From NCBI RefSeq assembly GCF_037126465.1, contig NW_026999353.1:1178001-1242000 (forward strand): a stretch of 64,000 bases of DNA, written 5' to 3'. This stretch comes from Ornithodoros turicata (taxonomy: Eukaryota > Arthropoda > Arachnida > Ixodida > Argasidae). Positions 1 to 11,059 of this stretch are shown piece by piece. The stretch's first letter is position 1. Each line of letters starts with the position of its first letter. Under the pieces are notes generated by a model. The model had not been told where the DNA came from. It did not search any database and was given only the letters and a program-made list of their open reading frames with translations. The translations under genes were made by a program, and so were the position numbers.

Positions 1-72
1 CGTGGGCTGAAAGATCTTTCTTTTTTTTTTCTCTTTCGTTTGATGTTAAATACATTGCTTTATCTACTGCCA

Positions 73-378
73 TTACCCCGTAACAATGCTGTAAACACGG
101 AAGTGTAGGGGGAAATTCTCATTTTCGCGACAGTTGTTACACAAAAAGGACATCTTCAAATTTTCCGATATTTTGTTCTGACATAGCTGAGACATATTTC
201 TTTCAGGATATGGAATAAAATTTTTGCTTATTTTGGTCCCACAGGCCGCGCAATTTTCTTTCCGCACCCCTATGGGGCAGCGCTCGCAGGGGTCAGACAG
301 GCGTACAAAGAGTGGAATTCTACCCCACCCCCTGTCTAGTTTATATTCATTTTTTGCTTTCGGTGAGGGTGCCGTCAT
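73..378 (-). CDS. Cys-rich hypothetical ORF, fragment
   Basis: This is an open frame of 101 codons starting at an ATG. It holds several CxxC pairs (CERC, CAAC, CNNC), reminiscent of a small zinc ribbon. I do not recognise the family. There is no promoter or splice context that I can point to, and the opposite strand is also open here. It could be a degraded exon or chance. Confidence 0.15.
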   Translation of the reverse strand: MTAPSPKAKNEYKLDRGWGRIPLFVRLSDPCERCPIGVRKENCAACGTKISKNFIPYPERNMSQLCQNKISENLKMSFLCNNCRENENFPLHFRVYSIVTG

Positions 379-940
379 GCCGAAGGCCGACTACGGTAAT
401 ATGCACAGATCACTGTGATGTCCGCAGACAAACAAAAGTTCGTTGCTTAGGCTTTCCCACTCGGTTAATCCCTTTAAGGTTATGTGCTTGAAGGAAATCG
501 GACATGGGAACATGGTATTTATAAATACTTCGGCTTTGCCGAACCGAAGCGCGAGAGGTCTATTCTCTCGTAATTTTGATTTGTTATTTGCTGGTTTCTT
601 GCAGTTGTGAACAAAGACAGAATTTCAAACACTCAGGAGATCTGCCACGATGACGACATTGCCCAAGGACTGGTCGCCTGGTCTTGCTGGGAATGATAAG
701 ACATGTCCGGTCCCTTATTTCTTCAAGGTGAACTCCTTTTAGAAATGTTATTTGAAGGAGTTAGCCTTTCAATAGGTGAGAAACTCGGGGCCCTGCGTGG
801 GAAAAGACGGTCTTGACGCGTCTGCGGGGTTCCCGCCGCTGTCTACATTGACAAGGGCCTTGCTTTCCTCGATGTTACGTATGGATTTCGTTTTGTCGTC
901 GGCGTAGCGTGTACTTCTGCGCTCCTCATGCCAGCCGTAG

Positions 941-1345
941 CCACACCAGAAGTCGACTATACCGCCCGGACTACATTCAACGACACAAGAAAAAAATACC
1001 CTGGAAGTACAAGAACTTCTGGCCGGTATCGTTGATAGTAACAGGGCTTTTGAATACCATCTTGAGCACCTTGGAGGCAGTCACAACACTTACAAAATAT
1101 GTGTGAAATGCTACAACACGTTTCGACTTCAGGTTGCTGATGCAGGGCCTTCAAGTGAACAAGATCTCCCGGCTTCAATCCCTGACGATGCTGACTTCAG
1201 TGACCCCACCGAAATTGAGCAGTCTGTGAACAATAGCATATCAGAGTGGACGGAGAAGAAAATATCGCAGAGATCTGCGGTCAATAGAAGCGGTTTCAAA
1301 AGAAATAAAATATGTGACCGGCGGGCATCATTGGATTATAAATGA
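941..1345 (+). CDS. Exon-like ORF, hypothetical
   Basis: One frame is open from just after a TAG at 938-940 to a TAA at 1343-1345. Its translation has a protein-like composition: an amphipathic stretch (EVQELLAGIVDSNRAFEYH), then a CVKCYNTF motif with a CxxC, then an acidic, serine-rich tail. There is no ATG at the 5' side of the open stretch, so if real it is an internal or terminal exon. Polyadenylation-type signals (AATAAA at 1571-1576) lie about 230 bp downstream. The family is not recognised. A transposon-derived exon is possible. Confidence 0.22.
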   Translation, partial: PHQKSTIPPGLHSTTQEKNTLEVQELLAGIVDSNRAFEYHLEHLGGSHNTYKICVKCYNTFRLQVADAGPSSEQDLPASIPDDADFSDPTEIEQSVNNSISEWTEKKISQRSAVNRSGFKRNKICDRRASLDYK

Positions 1346-2069
1346 AGCTACCCAGTAATTTCGTGTTTGTCAAGGTAATCGAGCGTCTTATCTGGTGAAC
1401 TAGCCCTGTTGATATAATTCACCCGGGATATGCACCGCACATTATTGCTTTATATTATGTATAATGGCTTATGATAATCGCTGTATGATCGCTTATAATT
1501 ATGTATGTAGCATCGCAGGCTAGGCTTGGCAGCCTTATCCGATATCTTTTTTTAAACATAAATTAGTATAAATAAAACAATCCTGTACCTGAAATGATCC
1601 AGGGCTTTAATCGTTATTTCTTGGGATGGAACAACCGAAACCGCGAATCTTCAAATCCTAGTCAGGAATTCGAGATCGGGGAACCCGAATCAGAGTGCCC
1701 GAAACTCTTAATAGAATATTTTGAATCCACCATCCACGTTTGTTGGCTGCTTTCTCTATAAAATTTGCACCTGTGGAGATCGCCGAAAGCCTGGTTGGCT
1801 GGCGGGTGTTTTCTTGTTTGTTTCTGTATTTACTTTGCTCTCGACTGGAACAGTTGAGCCAGCAACCCTTAACTTATCAGTTTAAAACTACCACGATTTT
1901 TTTTTTGTTTTGATTGTTTCTTTGTCTTATTTTATGTATGTGTGAGTTTATGTATTTCCTGTAGTCAGATGAGGAACGCCTTAAATAAATTACATTTTAG
2001 AAGTATATGGGTATGTTTTCTTCTGAAAGTGAACTATAATTTAGTTTGTTTCTCATTAAACAAACGTCG
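1346..2069. other. Intergenic, no gene seen
   Basis: AT-rich sequence with an AATAAA at 1571 and poly-T tracts. No open frame or repeat structure that I can support is present before the inverted-repeat element begins near 2070. Confidence 0.5.
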
Positions 2070-2789
2070 TAGTCAACACACATTGTTGGTAGAATGCAGA
2101 ATTAATGTTGAATATGGCTGAACAATGCAGAACGCAAATTGCGAACATTGGTTCCGCGCCGATTTTACGTAGTAAATTGAGCATGTGAAATGTTTTACGT
2201 GAATATAACGTGGATTTGTTGCACGCAAATTAACAGTAGATTGTCATACGTAAAAAGAGCGTCGAAAACTGTAATGAAAATTCACAGAAGGACAGACGTC
2301 GAATATACAACTTTGCTTTTGCGAAAATTTTGCCTGATACCTGTAGCAAAAAGGCTCAAACAATGTGGGTCAGGTGCGCATGCTGTTCAACAGCGCTTTA
2401 CCAAGGGTGCTTTTGCGTGATTCTGCTACTGTTAACATTGCAAGAGATTGTACAAAGAAAATATTAATATGGTAGTAGTTCAATACATGAGACACCTATA
2501 GCCGATGGGAAACCAGTAACTGCTCTCCCAGTAATCCGTGCACGGTTATTTTATAAAATTCAGAGCGTCTTGAAAACCCTACCTATAATCAAATTCCTTT
2601 ATTTCAAGGAAAAATAATTTTTTAAAATAAAAAAATAGAAATTTTAAAAATAAAAAAAGAGTTTTTGCGTTCCAACCCCCTTTTCTCAGCATCCGCCTTC
2701 ATCCCATCCTCTTAACTCTACCCCCCTTCCGTCTGAGACCCCTCACACCACCATACCACCGCCATCCTGGCGCCAGGCCAGCCGGTCAC

Positions 2790-3010
2790 AGGCGAAATCT
2801 GCGCAGAAGGCGTATTTTTTCGTCAGGCGCAGAAGAGAGAAGCACGTGATGCCCTAGCCCGTAGCGCGGGTTGTTGCGCCGTTGCAGCGATTAATTTCAA
2901 ACTGTTCCAGACGCCGCTGGAGGATGCGGTTGAGGAACATGACGGCGTCTCGATGTCTTGGAGGAGTGCTGTAATTTCCAGCGCGAACAGCTCCAGCACT
3001 GGTTAAAGTT
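2790..3010 (+). CDS. Conserved open frame in TIR element copy 1
   Basis: The frame containing GEICAEGVFFRQAQKRE is open through NFKLFQTPLED to a stop near 3005. The same frame is kept in the inverted copy (45798-45960, minus), which has NFKLFETPLED and EEH at matching positions. The copies differ by an in-frame 12-nt indel, and most other differences read as substitutions. That suggests past coding constraint or a young duplication. No known domain. An overlapping frame in copy 2 starts with ATG and is also open for 60 codons, so the true frame is undecided. Confidence 0.25.
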
Positions 3011-3137
3011 CGTGATGCTTTAAGTGATTATACCTCGTGGGTAACGGATGCACCACATGCCGCCACAGTCTATACAGGTAAACTACCGTGGTGTCTTTGT
3101 TTATTAGCGTTTGTTTGAGACTCTATCGTTCCTCCAG

Positions 3138-3434
3138 TCGATTGAGTCCACCGAGTTGAAATGCAAAATGAAAACGATCGTGGCTGTGCTTGTAGGCACA
3201 TTAGTGTGCGTGTGCTACCATTAATTTGTGGTCCATTCACTCTACTTTTCATCTTACGTGTTCTTTTAGGACTCGGAAAGTGTGTCTTTGAGCAAGCTTG
3301 GAATCATTTACCGTCTAATGCGCTACAGGCAAGAATGCTACGTAAATAGTAAAATTATCTAACGCTGACATGCCTCTATCATGTCTGTGTCGTTTTTCTC
3401 AGTGTGCTTCGACGGCGGAACTTCTACTTGGCCG
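3138..3434 (+). CDS. Small secreted-protein-like exons in TIR element copy 1
   Basis: After an acceptor-like pyrimidine tract and CAG (3137) a short ATG frame at 3168-3224 encodes MKTIVAVLVGTL, a typical signal-peptide start (basic n-region, hydrophobic core). A 59-nt block at 3270-3328 follows a TTCTTTTAG acceptor and ends at CAG|GCAAGA, a weak GC donor. A 32-nt block at 3403-3434 lies between TTTTTCTCAG and CCG|GTGAGT. One frame through the last two blocks reads LGKCVFEQAWNHL...NALQ then CASTAELLLG. All boundaries recur in copy 2, where the first donor is a proper GTAAGA. The junction between the signal exon and the 59-nt exon is unresolved. Family unknown. Confidence 0.3.
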
Positions 3435-4311
3435 GTGAGTTCCAGAGATAGTAAACTACGAAGGAACAATGAAACCGAAAGCCGTTCATAAGGCGACAAG
3501 GGACCAGAAGCTACAGTGGCGTCGCTAGCAGGAAGGACACGAGCTAATTATGCAGGTGAGTAACATCGATGATCCTTATTTACATAAGGTGGCGATATTG
3601 TAATCGTGATCTGTATAAACGGACGCTGTGTGGTTTGCAAACATAAATAACCACTCAGTGGTCTTGACACAGGTATGAGCAGCTGATCAGTTGGCACTTT
3701 ACAATTTTTTTACAGATGCAACGCCCAAGTGCATACGTGTACAGATAATAATCAATAATTGGGTGTTTACGTCGCGAGACAACTCAGGTGTACAGATAAG
3801 CAGGGGACCCAGCACAACCACAAGCCAATAATACAGAGGATGAACACAAGTGCTATAGCACATTCAAGTCAACACCTTTGTCATATGTGCGTTGGGTAAT
3901 AAAGTGATTCTATTCCCCACCTTCCTGCGAAATTATTTCTATACCAGACTTGGGATGTCTAAAGGGACATTTAAAGTGTTAAGGGGGTATAATAAAATAG
4001 ATGCAAAATTGCATTGAGCCTGTAATTTTTATCGTCATGAGAGCGTTGGAAAAACGTTGTAAAGCGCTGTTTATTTTATGCTCTCATGTCGTACAATCTG
4101 GTAAGTTGTATTCACATATAAACATAATTTCATATAGGTTAAATTTACGTTGATCGGCACTTGTTAAATTAACGTGTTTTCGTGCGGACATTTGGCATCA
4201 TGATTTCACGTTCGCTTTCATCGTCGATCCAACATTCATTTTGTTGATATCCAACGTTTTTTCTATGTCGATCTATGATCTATGTCGGATTTACAATAGC
4301 GTGTTGACTGG

Positions 4312-4799
4312 GTATTACATTCTACTTCAGCAGACTTTTCTGCAGAGATTTTCCCCTTGGCTTTTGAATATCTTTTTTTTTAAAAGGTTCCAAAGATTCG
4401 GCATTCGTAAGACTCGTGAATTCGGCCCCGGCAAATTCTAGATCCGTCCTATCCATAGTAATTTCTCGCTCTCGCTTGTTATTTATCCTCGAGTCCTTCC
4501 ATGCTCTTTTAAGAAGTAACTTGCTCACTGCCAAGCCCGTGTGAAATGTGACACTCAGACGAAGGATAACTCTCGCGCTTTGTTTGGATCGCGTCATACA
4601 CAACTAGAGAGATATATGTTAATTGCAACTAAGCAACGGAAGCGATAACGTTGCTGCTTAAAGTATACCTATGAGCACCGTATAGAAGGAAAATTCTGGA
4701 ACACGAGTAAGGACGGCACGAAAATGCAAGTAATAAATCATTTATTTTAGAATACTGCTGGTTCCTGAAGGGACCATGGAAGAAGTAGGGAAGGTAGAT
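4312..4799. other. Intergenic, no gene seen
   Basis: Between the TIR element and the LINE relic I see no supported gene. The overlapping open frames on both strands look like chance. Confidence 0.4.
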
Positions 4800-6150
4800 T
4801 AATTAGAACATGCACATAATGGCACACCAATATTGTGACGTCAATTCGAAAGATACTTGGAAAAGGGTCACGGTAGAGGGGTCCCAAGTTTCCTTTCGGT
4901 GACGATTGGTAACGCGAGTGTTCTCTATACCGGTAGACTCAGCTAAGGAGTAGCATAGTGCACTGTTCTTCCAAGATAGAAGAGTTTTTCCCTTGAGTGT
5001 AATGCCTATGAGGCGCACGTGAAAATTGCATTGCATTAGAGGGATGGTGACCCCGAGATATTTGTACTGGTGCATCTCCAGTACTAAGCTTCCTTGCAAG
5101 TCGAAAAAACAAATTTCTTTTTAAGACGAGGAATGGGGAGTTCCATTGCCAGGGAGGATGCTCTTCCTCATTGCACATGGTGATGAAATAATGAGACCTT
5201 CGCAATAAGGACCCAAGTCCTATGGTATCCAGAAAGGCCTTGAGAGCTTTGAGAGCAGAACGTAGGTGGACCTGATGTGGTCTGCGACCAAACAGTTTTG
5301 TGAGGGAGATGGCGGGGGGAGAGTCCAGCTCATTATGGGATTCCGAGAGTACGGGTCGGAAGGTTGGTGGTGTAGGCAGTGGTGAAGAATGTGCTCTAGA
5401 TCTGATACAGCTCACCAGAGGAGCATCAACTGGTCGAAAGCGTCAACTCCACTGCGCTGTAAAAGGGAAATCAAGGCGCATTCGGTGAACCGATGCGGTA
5501 TCTTGATGAGAGGTTCGGCGAGGCATGCGGAGAGCCAGCTGATCACAGCCTCATCTTAAGTGAGAAAGGTGTTGAATTATAGGAAGCCGTCGCTGCACTT
5601 TTTTTAAAATGTGATTAATGTGACGAGTTAAGCGCAGGTCTCAATCAAGGACCACACGAAGGAAACCTACAGGCTCGAGCTTCTTTGCAGTAACCCAAAA
5701 AGGGAAATTTTCTCATAGCCTTGTGAGTAAAAGGGAGTTCGACGCACTTTTCGAGCGAAAGGTCCAACGCAAGTCTCGTGAGGTACAGATGGACAGCTAA
5801 CGACGCTGAAGGGCTGGTCGTAAACTTGCCGGCTGTGCAAAGGGCCACCTCATCGGCATACACAGGGAATGCTACTTTGCGAGGAATTATCGATTTCAAG
5901 CCCGCCATTACCGTATTAAACAGCGGATAACTCTGAATGCTTCCCTGGGGTACACCTTGCTGGACAGGATGTTTAGGGCTTTGTCAGGGAGAGTGCGGAC
6001 AGAGATTGTTGGGTCCGAAAGGAAATCTTGAACCCAGCGGAAGAGTGCACTAGATACACTAAAAAAGTGCAAGAGACGGTATCATAGGCGCGTTTGATGT
6101 CTAAGAAAATTGATCCAACGACCCTCCCGCGCGCACGAGCATGTTTGCGT
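4800..6150 (-). pseudogene. Non-LTR retrotransposon reverse transcriptase, decayed
   Basis: Reading the minus strand from about 6150 down, reverse transcriptase motifs occur in the right order but in shifted frames. A FLDIKRAYDTV block is the palm aspartate motif A. A QQGVPQGSI block follows near 5950. VYADEVAL near 5840 is the catalytic FADD/YADD box, with the second aspartate replaced by glutamate. A YKYLGVTI thumb block lies near 5050. Frameshifts and stops separate them, and the catalytic box change would inactivate the enzyme. The arrangement fits an I/R1/Jockey-type LINE open reading frame 2. The endonuclease part is not seen, so the copy is 5' truncated. Confidence 0.75.
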
Positions 6151-6479
6151 GTAGAAACTAGGTCGAGGTGTAAGCGCGGAAACTCTACAATGTTTCAATT
6201 GTCTCTTCACAATAAAATTCGGTACAGCAAAAATCGGTACAGCAGGAATTGACACGCATTAAGGTCGGCACGAACATAGTGTCACCGCGAGACATCATGT
6301 TCCACTGTGGTAGCAGCATGCAAAGCCAGCGAGTACAATACAAAGCGTGCCAAAGCCGAAGAGGCCTATCTCCATGGCCGCGCCGGTGGAACTGAGAAGC
6401 GGGTGCTCCATACGCGTGGCCATGCTTGTCGTTGTCGAGTGTCCGCTACACAAAACGCAAAAACCTAACACGGTAGATC

Positions 6480-6565
6480 CTGATGAAAGATGGAAGTCAG
6501 TGAAAAAGTTAGCCAGCTGTAGGACTCAAACCCACATCTTTTGGATTACCAGTCCCGTACCGAAC
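6480..6565 (-). repeat. tRNA-like SINE/repeat fragment
   Basis: The minus strand contains a B-box-like stretch (GGGTTTGAGTCCTAC) followed by CAGCTGGCTAAC and a CATCTTTCATC tail. The same words recur at 11862-11905, 12135-12210 and 31935-32080. This is a dispersed tRNA-derived family rather than a tRNA, because no complete cloverleaf can be drawn. Confidence 0.5.
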
Positions 6566-6629
6566 CCAGTACCGAACTTCAATTGTCTCACGGCAGATCC
6601 TGTGTGGCGAACGAACTTGTATTTAAGCA

Positions 6630-6652
6630 GAGAGAGAGAGAGAGAGAGAGAA
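6630..6652. repeat. (GA)n microsatellite
   Basis: About eleven uninterrupted GA dinucleotides. Confidence 0.9.
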
Positions 6653-7022
6653 TAAGAGAGATTACCTGTTCGACAGCTAAAAGTAGTGATCTTTTAGTCA
6701 AATGCCCGAGTCAGTTTTGAAGCGAGGTGAAATGCGCGTTAGGTTGGGAACAGTACTGAATTATTGTGTACGCGGAGATATTGTGCGGCGATGCAATCCG
6801 TAGGTTGCACTAAAATGCCGCTAAAAATTAGCTGGCGCGTTTTCATGTAGTGTATGCAATGCGTCCAAAGTAACGATAAGGCGAGGCCAGAAGAAAGATG
6901 CGTAACGCGTACCTTACTAAAGAAAAAAAGAAAAACTTATGCCAAGTGCTCCCAATAACAGTAACACTGATACCGATATCTACTTTCTTTCGTGCAAAGC
7001 TCGCGGTCAATTTTCTTTTCAG

Positions 7023-7185
7023 GCGATGTTCCAGTTGCATCCAAGTGCAACAAGGAAACAGTGTCCGCCGCAGACACTGAGTGCGACACAAAATACAGGC
7101 AGGAACACAGTCTTGCAACACCAAAGCCTGATGAAAAGCCAGGGCATGCAGATGTGAGCCCAGAGATGAAGGAACAACAGTGCTG
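7023..7185 (+). CDS. Candidate internal coding exon, hypothetical
   Basis: The block is preceded by a pyrimidine-rich acceptor (TTTTCTTTTCAG) and followed by a consensus donor (TG|GTAAGT). The frame beginning DVPVASKCNK is open across all 163 nt. It is hydrophilic, rich in Glu, Lys, Asp and Pro, with three cysteines. Both splice sites are strong and phase-compatible with a multi-exon protein, but no flanking exons could be assigned. It may be a host exon or part of a transposase gene. Other frames are open here too. Confidence 0.3.
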
Positions 7186-8505
7186 GTAAGTGCTTTTCCT
7201 CATGAGCGAATGACCGATCCACAGTCATGATAAGGAACGCAAACCAAAGTTGCAAGCACCATACCGATATTGGACGGGTATTGGACTGACAATGGAAACC
7301 GATATAGTCGATAACGGGCCAATACTGGGTGCAGATATCGAGCCAGCCAGTTTTCAAATGCCCTGCCGAGGTACCTTATATTCTACCTATACTGGCAACA
7401 TACTTCCCTCAGCCTAGCGTTTACATCTTTAGCCGCAGAGGGTGGTCCGCCAGCTGTGATGGAAATTGGTAGTAAATAACCTAAGTAACAGGGGGACGTG
7501 CGGTCAGGGAGCTTTTTTTTCAACAACACTAACACTTTCAGATATCGGTACCACTGTTATTTCAGTTTAATTAGTGGACATTTATTTTTTTTTAATCGAA
7601 CTCCGAATTTTCCGAAGTCAACCTAACGTTTTCTTTGCGGAAATGGGTTCCCCGTGCCCATTTTACCCAATATACTACCCAATAAGACAGTAACCCTACC
7701 GCGACCACTGAAGTAAATTCGCCAAAAATTTCCAGAAATGAGTCCTTAGTTCCGCCTCTTTTTTATCCGCTCCAGTTCGAGCGTCGAAGTGGGATAAAAG
7801 GAAGTTACATTGACAAGCCATACGACAGGGAGATGGTCGGAGTCCCAATCCGCATCGCAAATAGGCCAGGTAATTGGTCGTGTTAGGTCGTAGCTATCCT
7901 ATTAAAAGCGAGGCCACCACGACGTTTTCACGGCCACGGGAGGAAATTAACTGTCTGTGCTCGATCCAGGTACGGAGCCAAGGGCTGACTTCCGCAATTT
8001 CGAACTAATTTCAGCAATTGCCGTAGCGTTATGTGCCTTATCAGGGGCTATACTGACTAACCACCTGACCATGAGGAACCCATTTCCGCAAAGAAAAAAA
8101 TCTAAAATTGATTTATGCGATTTTGGAGTTTCTGAAATTAAATCTCGATCAACCAATCAATCAATTGAAATTAAATGAAAGTGTGTCAATATGTGGCGAA
8201 CGTTCGTGGAGGCCTGAATTTTTATCACGTTTGGCGGACCACCCAGCGTACAGCGTTCAGTGAATTTCTCGACCCATTGAAGGGCGGCAAAAATTAAAAC
8301 CGTGTGCGAAGAAGGGTAGGGCTTCATAAGTTATTAATGGTTAACATTAAGAGTGATGTTCTTCTGGTACCTACGTTATGCGCACCATAAAGCAATAGAA
8401 GGGTCAACGTTTGCCAAGATGATGTGCTGCTTACCTGTATGCGGCCCCCACCCCTGTCATTGGTAGGATACGCGAATCAGCTTGGTATATATGGAGTACC
8501 TTGCA
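7186..8505. other. No gene recognised
   Basis: AT-rich sequence without a repeat or open frame that I can support. Confidence 0.4.
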
Positions 8506-8877
8506 TTAGACGCCACCCGCCTTGTGTTCGGGGAGATGAGTTACTGACAAAGACATAGAAAGAATATGAACTTCTTCGACCCTTCGCTTGAGCCACTGGA
8601 ACACACGAGCAGCCATGCCAATGTCGTTGATATGTGGCACTAACGAAATGTCCGTTGGCAGTAGAGCCTCAAGACTGATAGAAACGGACATAGTGTTCTC
8701 CTCGTTTTCGTTATCTTCATAGTCTCGGGCATATATGCGACCATGTATTCTAGCCTGGTTTGATAGCAGGGTCCTGGCACTTCCGTTATTGACTTTACAC
8801 CCGTTATATGTATCCTGTCTCGTGAAAAGCTCCATGCGCTTCTTCGCGTCCGGAAAGAAATCAGAGGCTGCAGTCAC
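8506..8877 (-). CDS. Hypothetical ORF, possible exon
   Basis: An open frame of 123 codons that begins at GTG, not ATG. A TGCAG acceptor-like word sits at its upstream edge. Composition is protein-like, with an acidic patch (DYEDNENEENT) and a mixed helix-like C-terminus. Immediately upstream on the same strand a short ATG frame (MELEKITFKGIQKAVELK) runs into it in another phase. I do not recognise the family. Confidence 0.18.
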   Translation of the reverse strand: MTAASDFFPDAKKRMELFTRQDTYNGCKVNNGSARTLLSNQARIHGRIYARDYEDNENEENTMSVSISLEALLPTDISLVPHINDIGMAARVFQWLKRRVEEVHILSMSLSVTHLPEHKAGGV

Positions 8878-9354
8878 ACTTTAATTCGACGGCTTTTTGT
8901 ATGCCTTTGAATGTAATCTTTTCCAGTTCCATGGAGTACAGTAAGGACTGCGTACCGAAACTACTACAAAACAAAGGATGCGGCGATGAGAGAGTTGCAG
9001 CGGCTTTCGTTGCATAGAAGAAGAAGACAATGGTGGTAACGTGTGGAACATCGATCCGGAACTGTTAATTCAACAAGAGCAAGAGTACTGGGCACACAAT
9101 ATATCCCATGTGGACATTGACAACGTTCCTCCTTGTGAAGACCGGCTGGGCTTGGTCTCTAGTAGATTAACTACTTCGCATTCTAATAATTATTGTAAGT
9201 CGTATTTTCAATTTTCAATTATTTAGCACGATTGACCACAATAAAGAAGATATTCTCATATTCATCATCAATGCGTAACTCGAAGGAATACATTTTGCAT
9301 GTGGTTCAGCAAGATTATCTATCTGACAATCGCTCTTGGGGAACAAATCAGTCT

Positions 9355-9615
9355 CTATATAATAGCACCATCCTTCCTTATTCTTAGAATGTCACCAGTA
9401 CGCCTGACCATCTCCGTCTCCCCTGAGGGAATATCCGCAAAGAAAAAGTGGGAGGGTACATCGTGCATGCTTGTGACGTGCAGTGTCCTACGATTCGCGG
9501 TAAGCGTGCAAAGCCGGACAAGGCACTGCCAGAGTTGGCCACCTAGTGTGAGGGCGTCAGCTATCCCTGTACGAGTACTCAAAACGGCGAACTTGATCGC
9601 TATACGCGGGTTCAT
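9355..9615 (-). CDS. Possible OB-fold (POT1-like?) exon
   Basis: This minus-strand frame of 86 codons has an ATG (AGG|ATG) and ends with ...GDILRIRKDG before a stop. The order of elements is a short LWQCLVRLCTL strand, a TLHVTS strand, a loop, and then the GDILRIRK strand. That resembles the N-terminal oligonucleotide-binding fold of POT1-type telomere proteins, where a G-D-I-[VI]-R-[FIL]-[HR] strand closes the fold. The likeness is weak, from memory of the fold pattern only. A chance frame or an unrelated exon is quite possible. Confidence 0.18.
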   Translation of the reverse strand: MNPRIAIKFAVLSTRTGIADALTLGGQLWQCLVRLCTLTANRRTLHVTSMHDVPSHFFFADIPSGETEMVRRTGDILRIRKDGAII

Positions 9616-10689
9616 CCTCCATAGGGATTATGTATATTTTAATGGGAAAGTAAGAACGATCGTTCTACGGGGTATATTGTTGGACAGATGATCGTTGTGT
9701 GCGGGATTTACTGTATAGCACAGACAGAGGATGCAACTTTGCTATCTCTGTATTTTGTTCACTGTCATTGTAGCGCTTTTAATATGAGATGTTCGATGTG
9801 TGATATTAGCGTTCGAAATAAATGCTAACGTGATCTTCGGTAAGGAAGCCATCACTGTTAACGACCCAGCACGCAAACATCGTAGTCGTTTGTCTTCTCT
9901 ACAACATGGAAAGGAAAAAGAACTAAGGACAGCACGGTCACGAATGTGTTTGCATCCTGGCAAATGACGCAACTTCCATATCAGCTGAATCTGCATTAAA
10001 TCTTCTGAGAAATATTTTCATGATGCATTAGAGGTCGAGGCACAAAACACGTAGGCAGCTGCTCTACGATAAGTGCTGAAAAAAAAAAGGCTTTATTCTT
10101 TACTTGCTCTCGTGCAGCACAAGGGTTCGCACCAACTTGGGGAGGGGGGGGGGAGTGAAGGTTCGTCGCCATGTGCGGTAGTCTACGCAGATGCTGGTTA
10201 TGTTTTTCTGTGTTGTGCTGACGTGCGTCATTTTACTGACGAGGGCTCATGAAACACTCAATGCGATGCGTCCGTTCCGGGAACGAACACATCGGCCAAT
10301 GCGTAGTTCGGGGTCCACAAGTACGAACTTTGGTTTGCTGGGAGTAGAGTCCTGTAGATGCCAACGAGATGCAAATGTTGTAATTAGGCTCCCCCACAGT
10401 AATAGGGACCATCGTCGGGGAGTAATCTGAGTCATAGCACTGTCATCCCAGGGACATCCGAAGAGCGTCATGCATGGACACAGATAACATCCCCAGGAGC
10501 GTCAAACTTGATTGGTTTTGCTTATTAATTGGTTACTGCTTATAATTGATAATTGCTTATTACGGGTCCTTGCATAAATTCGATTGTCCTGCACGCCTGC
10601 GACACAAAAGGAAGGGTGACCTGTCAATGTTTCTTTTCATTATGCGAAGAAAAAGAAAAACAGGGTTGAGACATTGAGGTAAGATCGAA
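9616..10689. other. No gene recognised
   Basis: Contains a G-run at about 10144-10153. No supportable gene or repeat boundary. Confidence 0.4.
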
Positions 10690-10749
10690 GAAAAGATGCT
10701 CCCGGGAACAGCACCGGAAGCGGTACTGCCCCGACGACCTTCCCAAGCA

Positions 10750-10925
10750 GCACGCCAATATTGGTCCAATATTAGACCCATATGGGATGCCAAGATTGCC
10801 AATATTGGCCCAATGTGGGCTGCCAATATTGGACCACTATGGGGAGTGCAACCAGGCTCCATATTAGACCAACATGGGCTGCCCATATTGGCAAGCCCAT
10901 TTTGCGCCAATATTGCCAATATTTC
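10750..10925. repeat. CCAATATTGG-type palindromic array
   Basis: The decamer palindrome CCAATATTGG and close variants (CCCATATTGG, CCATATTAGA) recur every 20-40 bp, often joined by GGCCCAA or TGGGCTGCC. The forward strand stays open through the array and would encode ANIGP/IWG-type repeats, but the repeat is symmetrical and the coding may be incidental. Confidence 0.7.
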
Positions 10926-11059
10926 TGTGATAACACCAACGGGGAATCCGTGCACTAATAAAGAATTATCCTGTATAATATTCACCACTGATAATACTTT
11001 TCTCAGATTTTTGCTTTTTTTATTTCTGCGGATCTAATTGATGCACCTTGCACATGATT

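Larger units (their letters stand above)
2070..4311 (+). mobile_element. TIR element 'E1', copy 1 (uninterrupted)
   Basis: The left end reads AGTCAACACACATTGTTGG and the right end, reverse complemented, reads CCCAGTCAACACGCTATTG, so the ends are short terminal inverted repeats built on CAGTCAACAC. The same element lies in opposite orientation at 43480-46640, and matching blocks can be followed over the whole length: the GTCACAGG-GAAATCTGCGCAG block at 2790, the exon-like block at 3270, and the CATAAAATAAACAGCGC block near 4080. No transposase is recognisable, so this looks non-autonomous or multi-exonic. A clear target-site duplication was not found. A segmental duplication is the alternative, but matching TIR ends on both copies favour a transposon. 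Confidence 0.6.
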
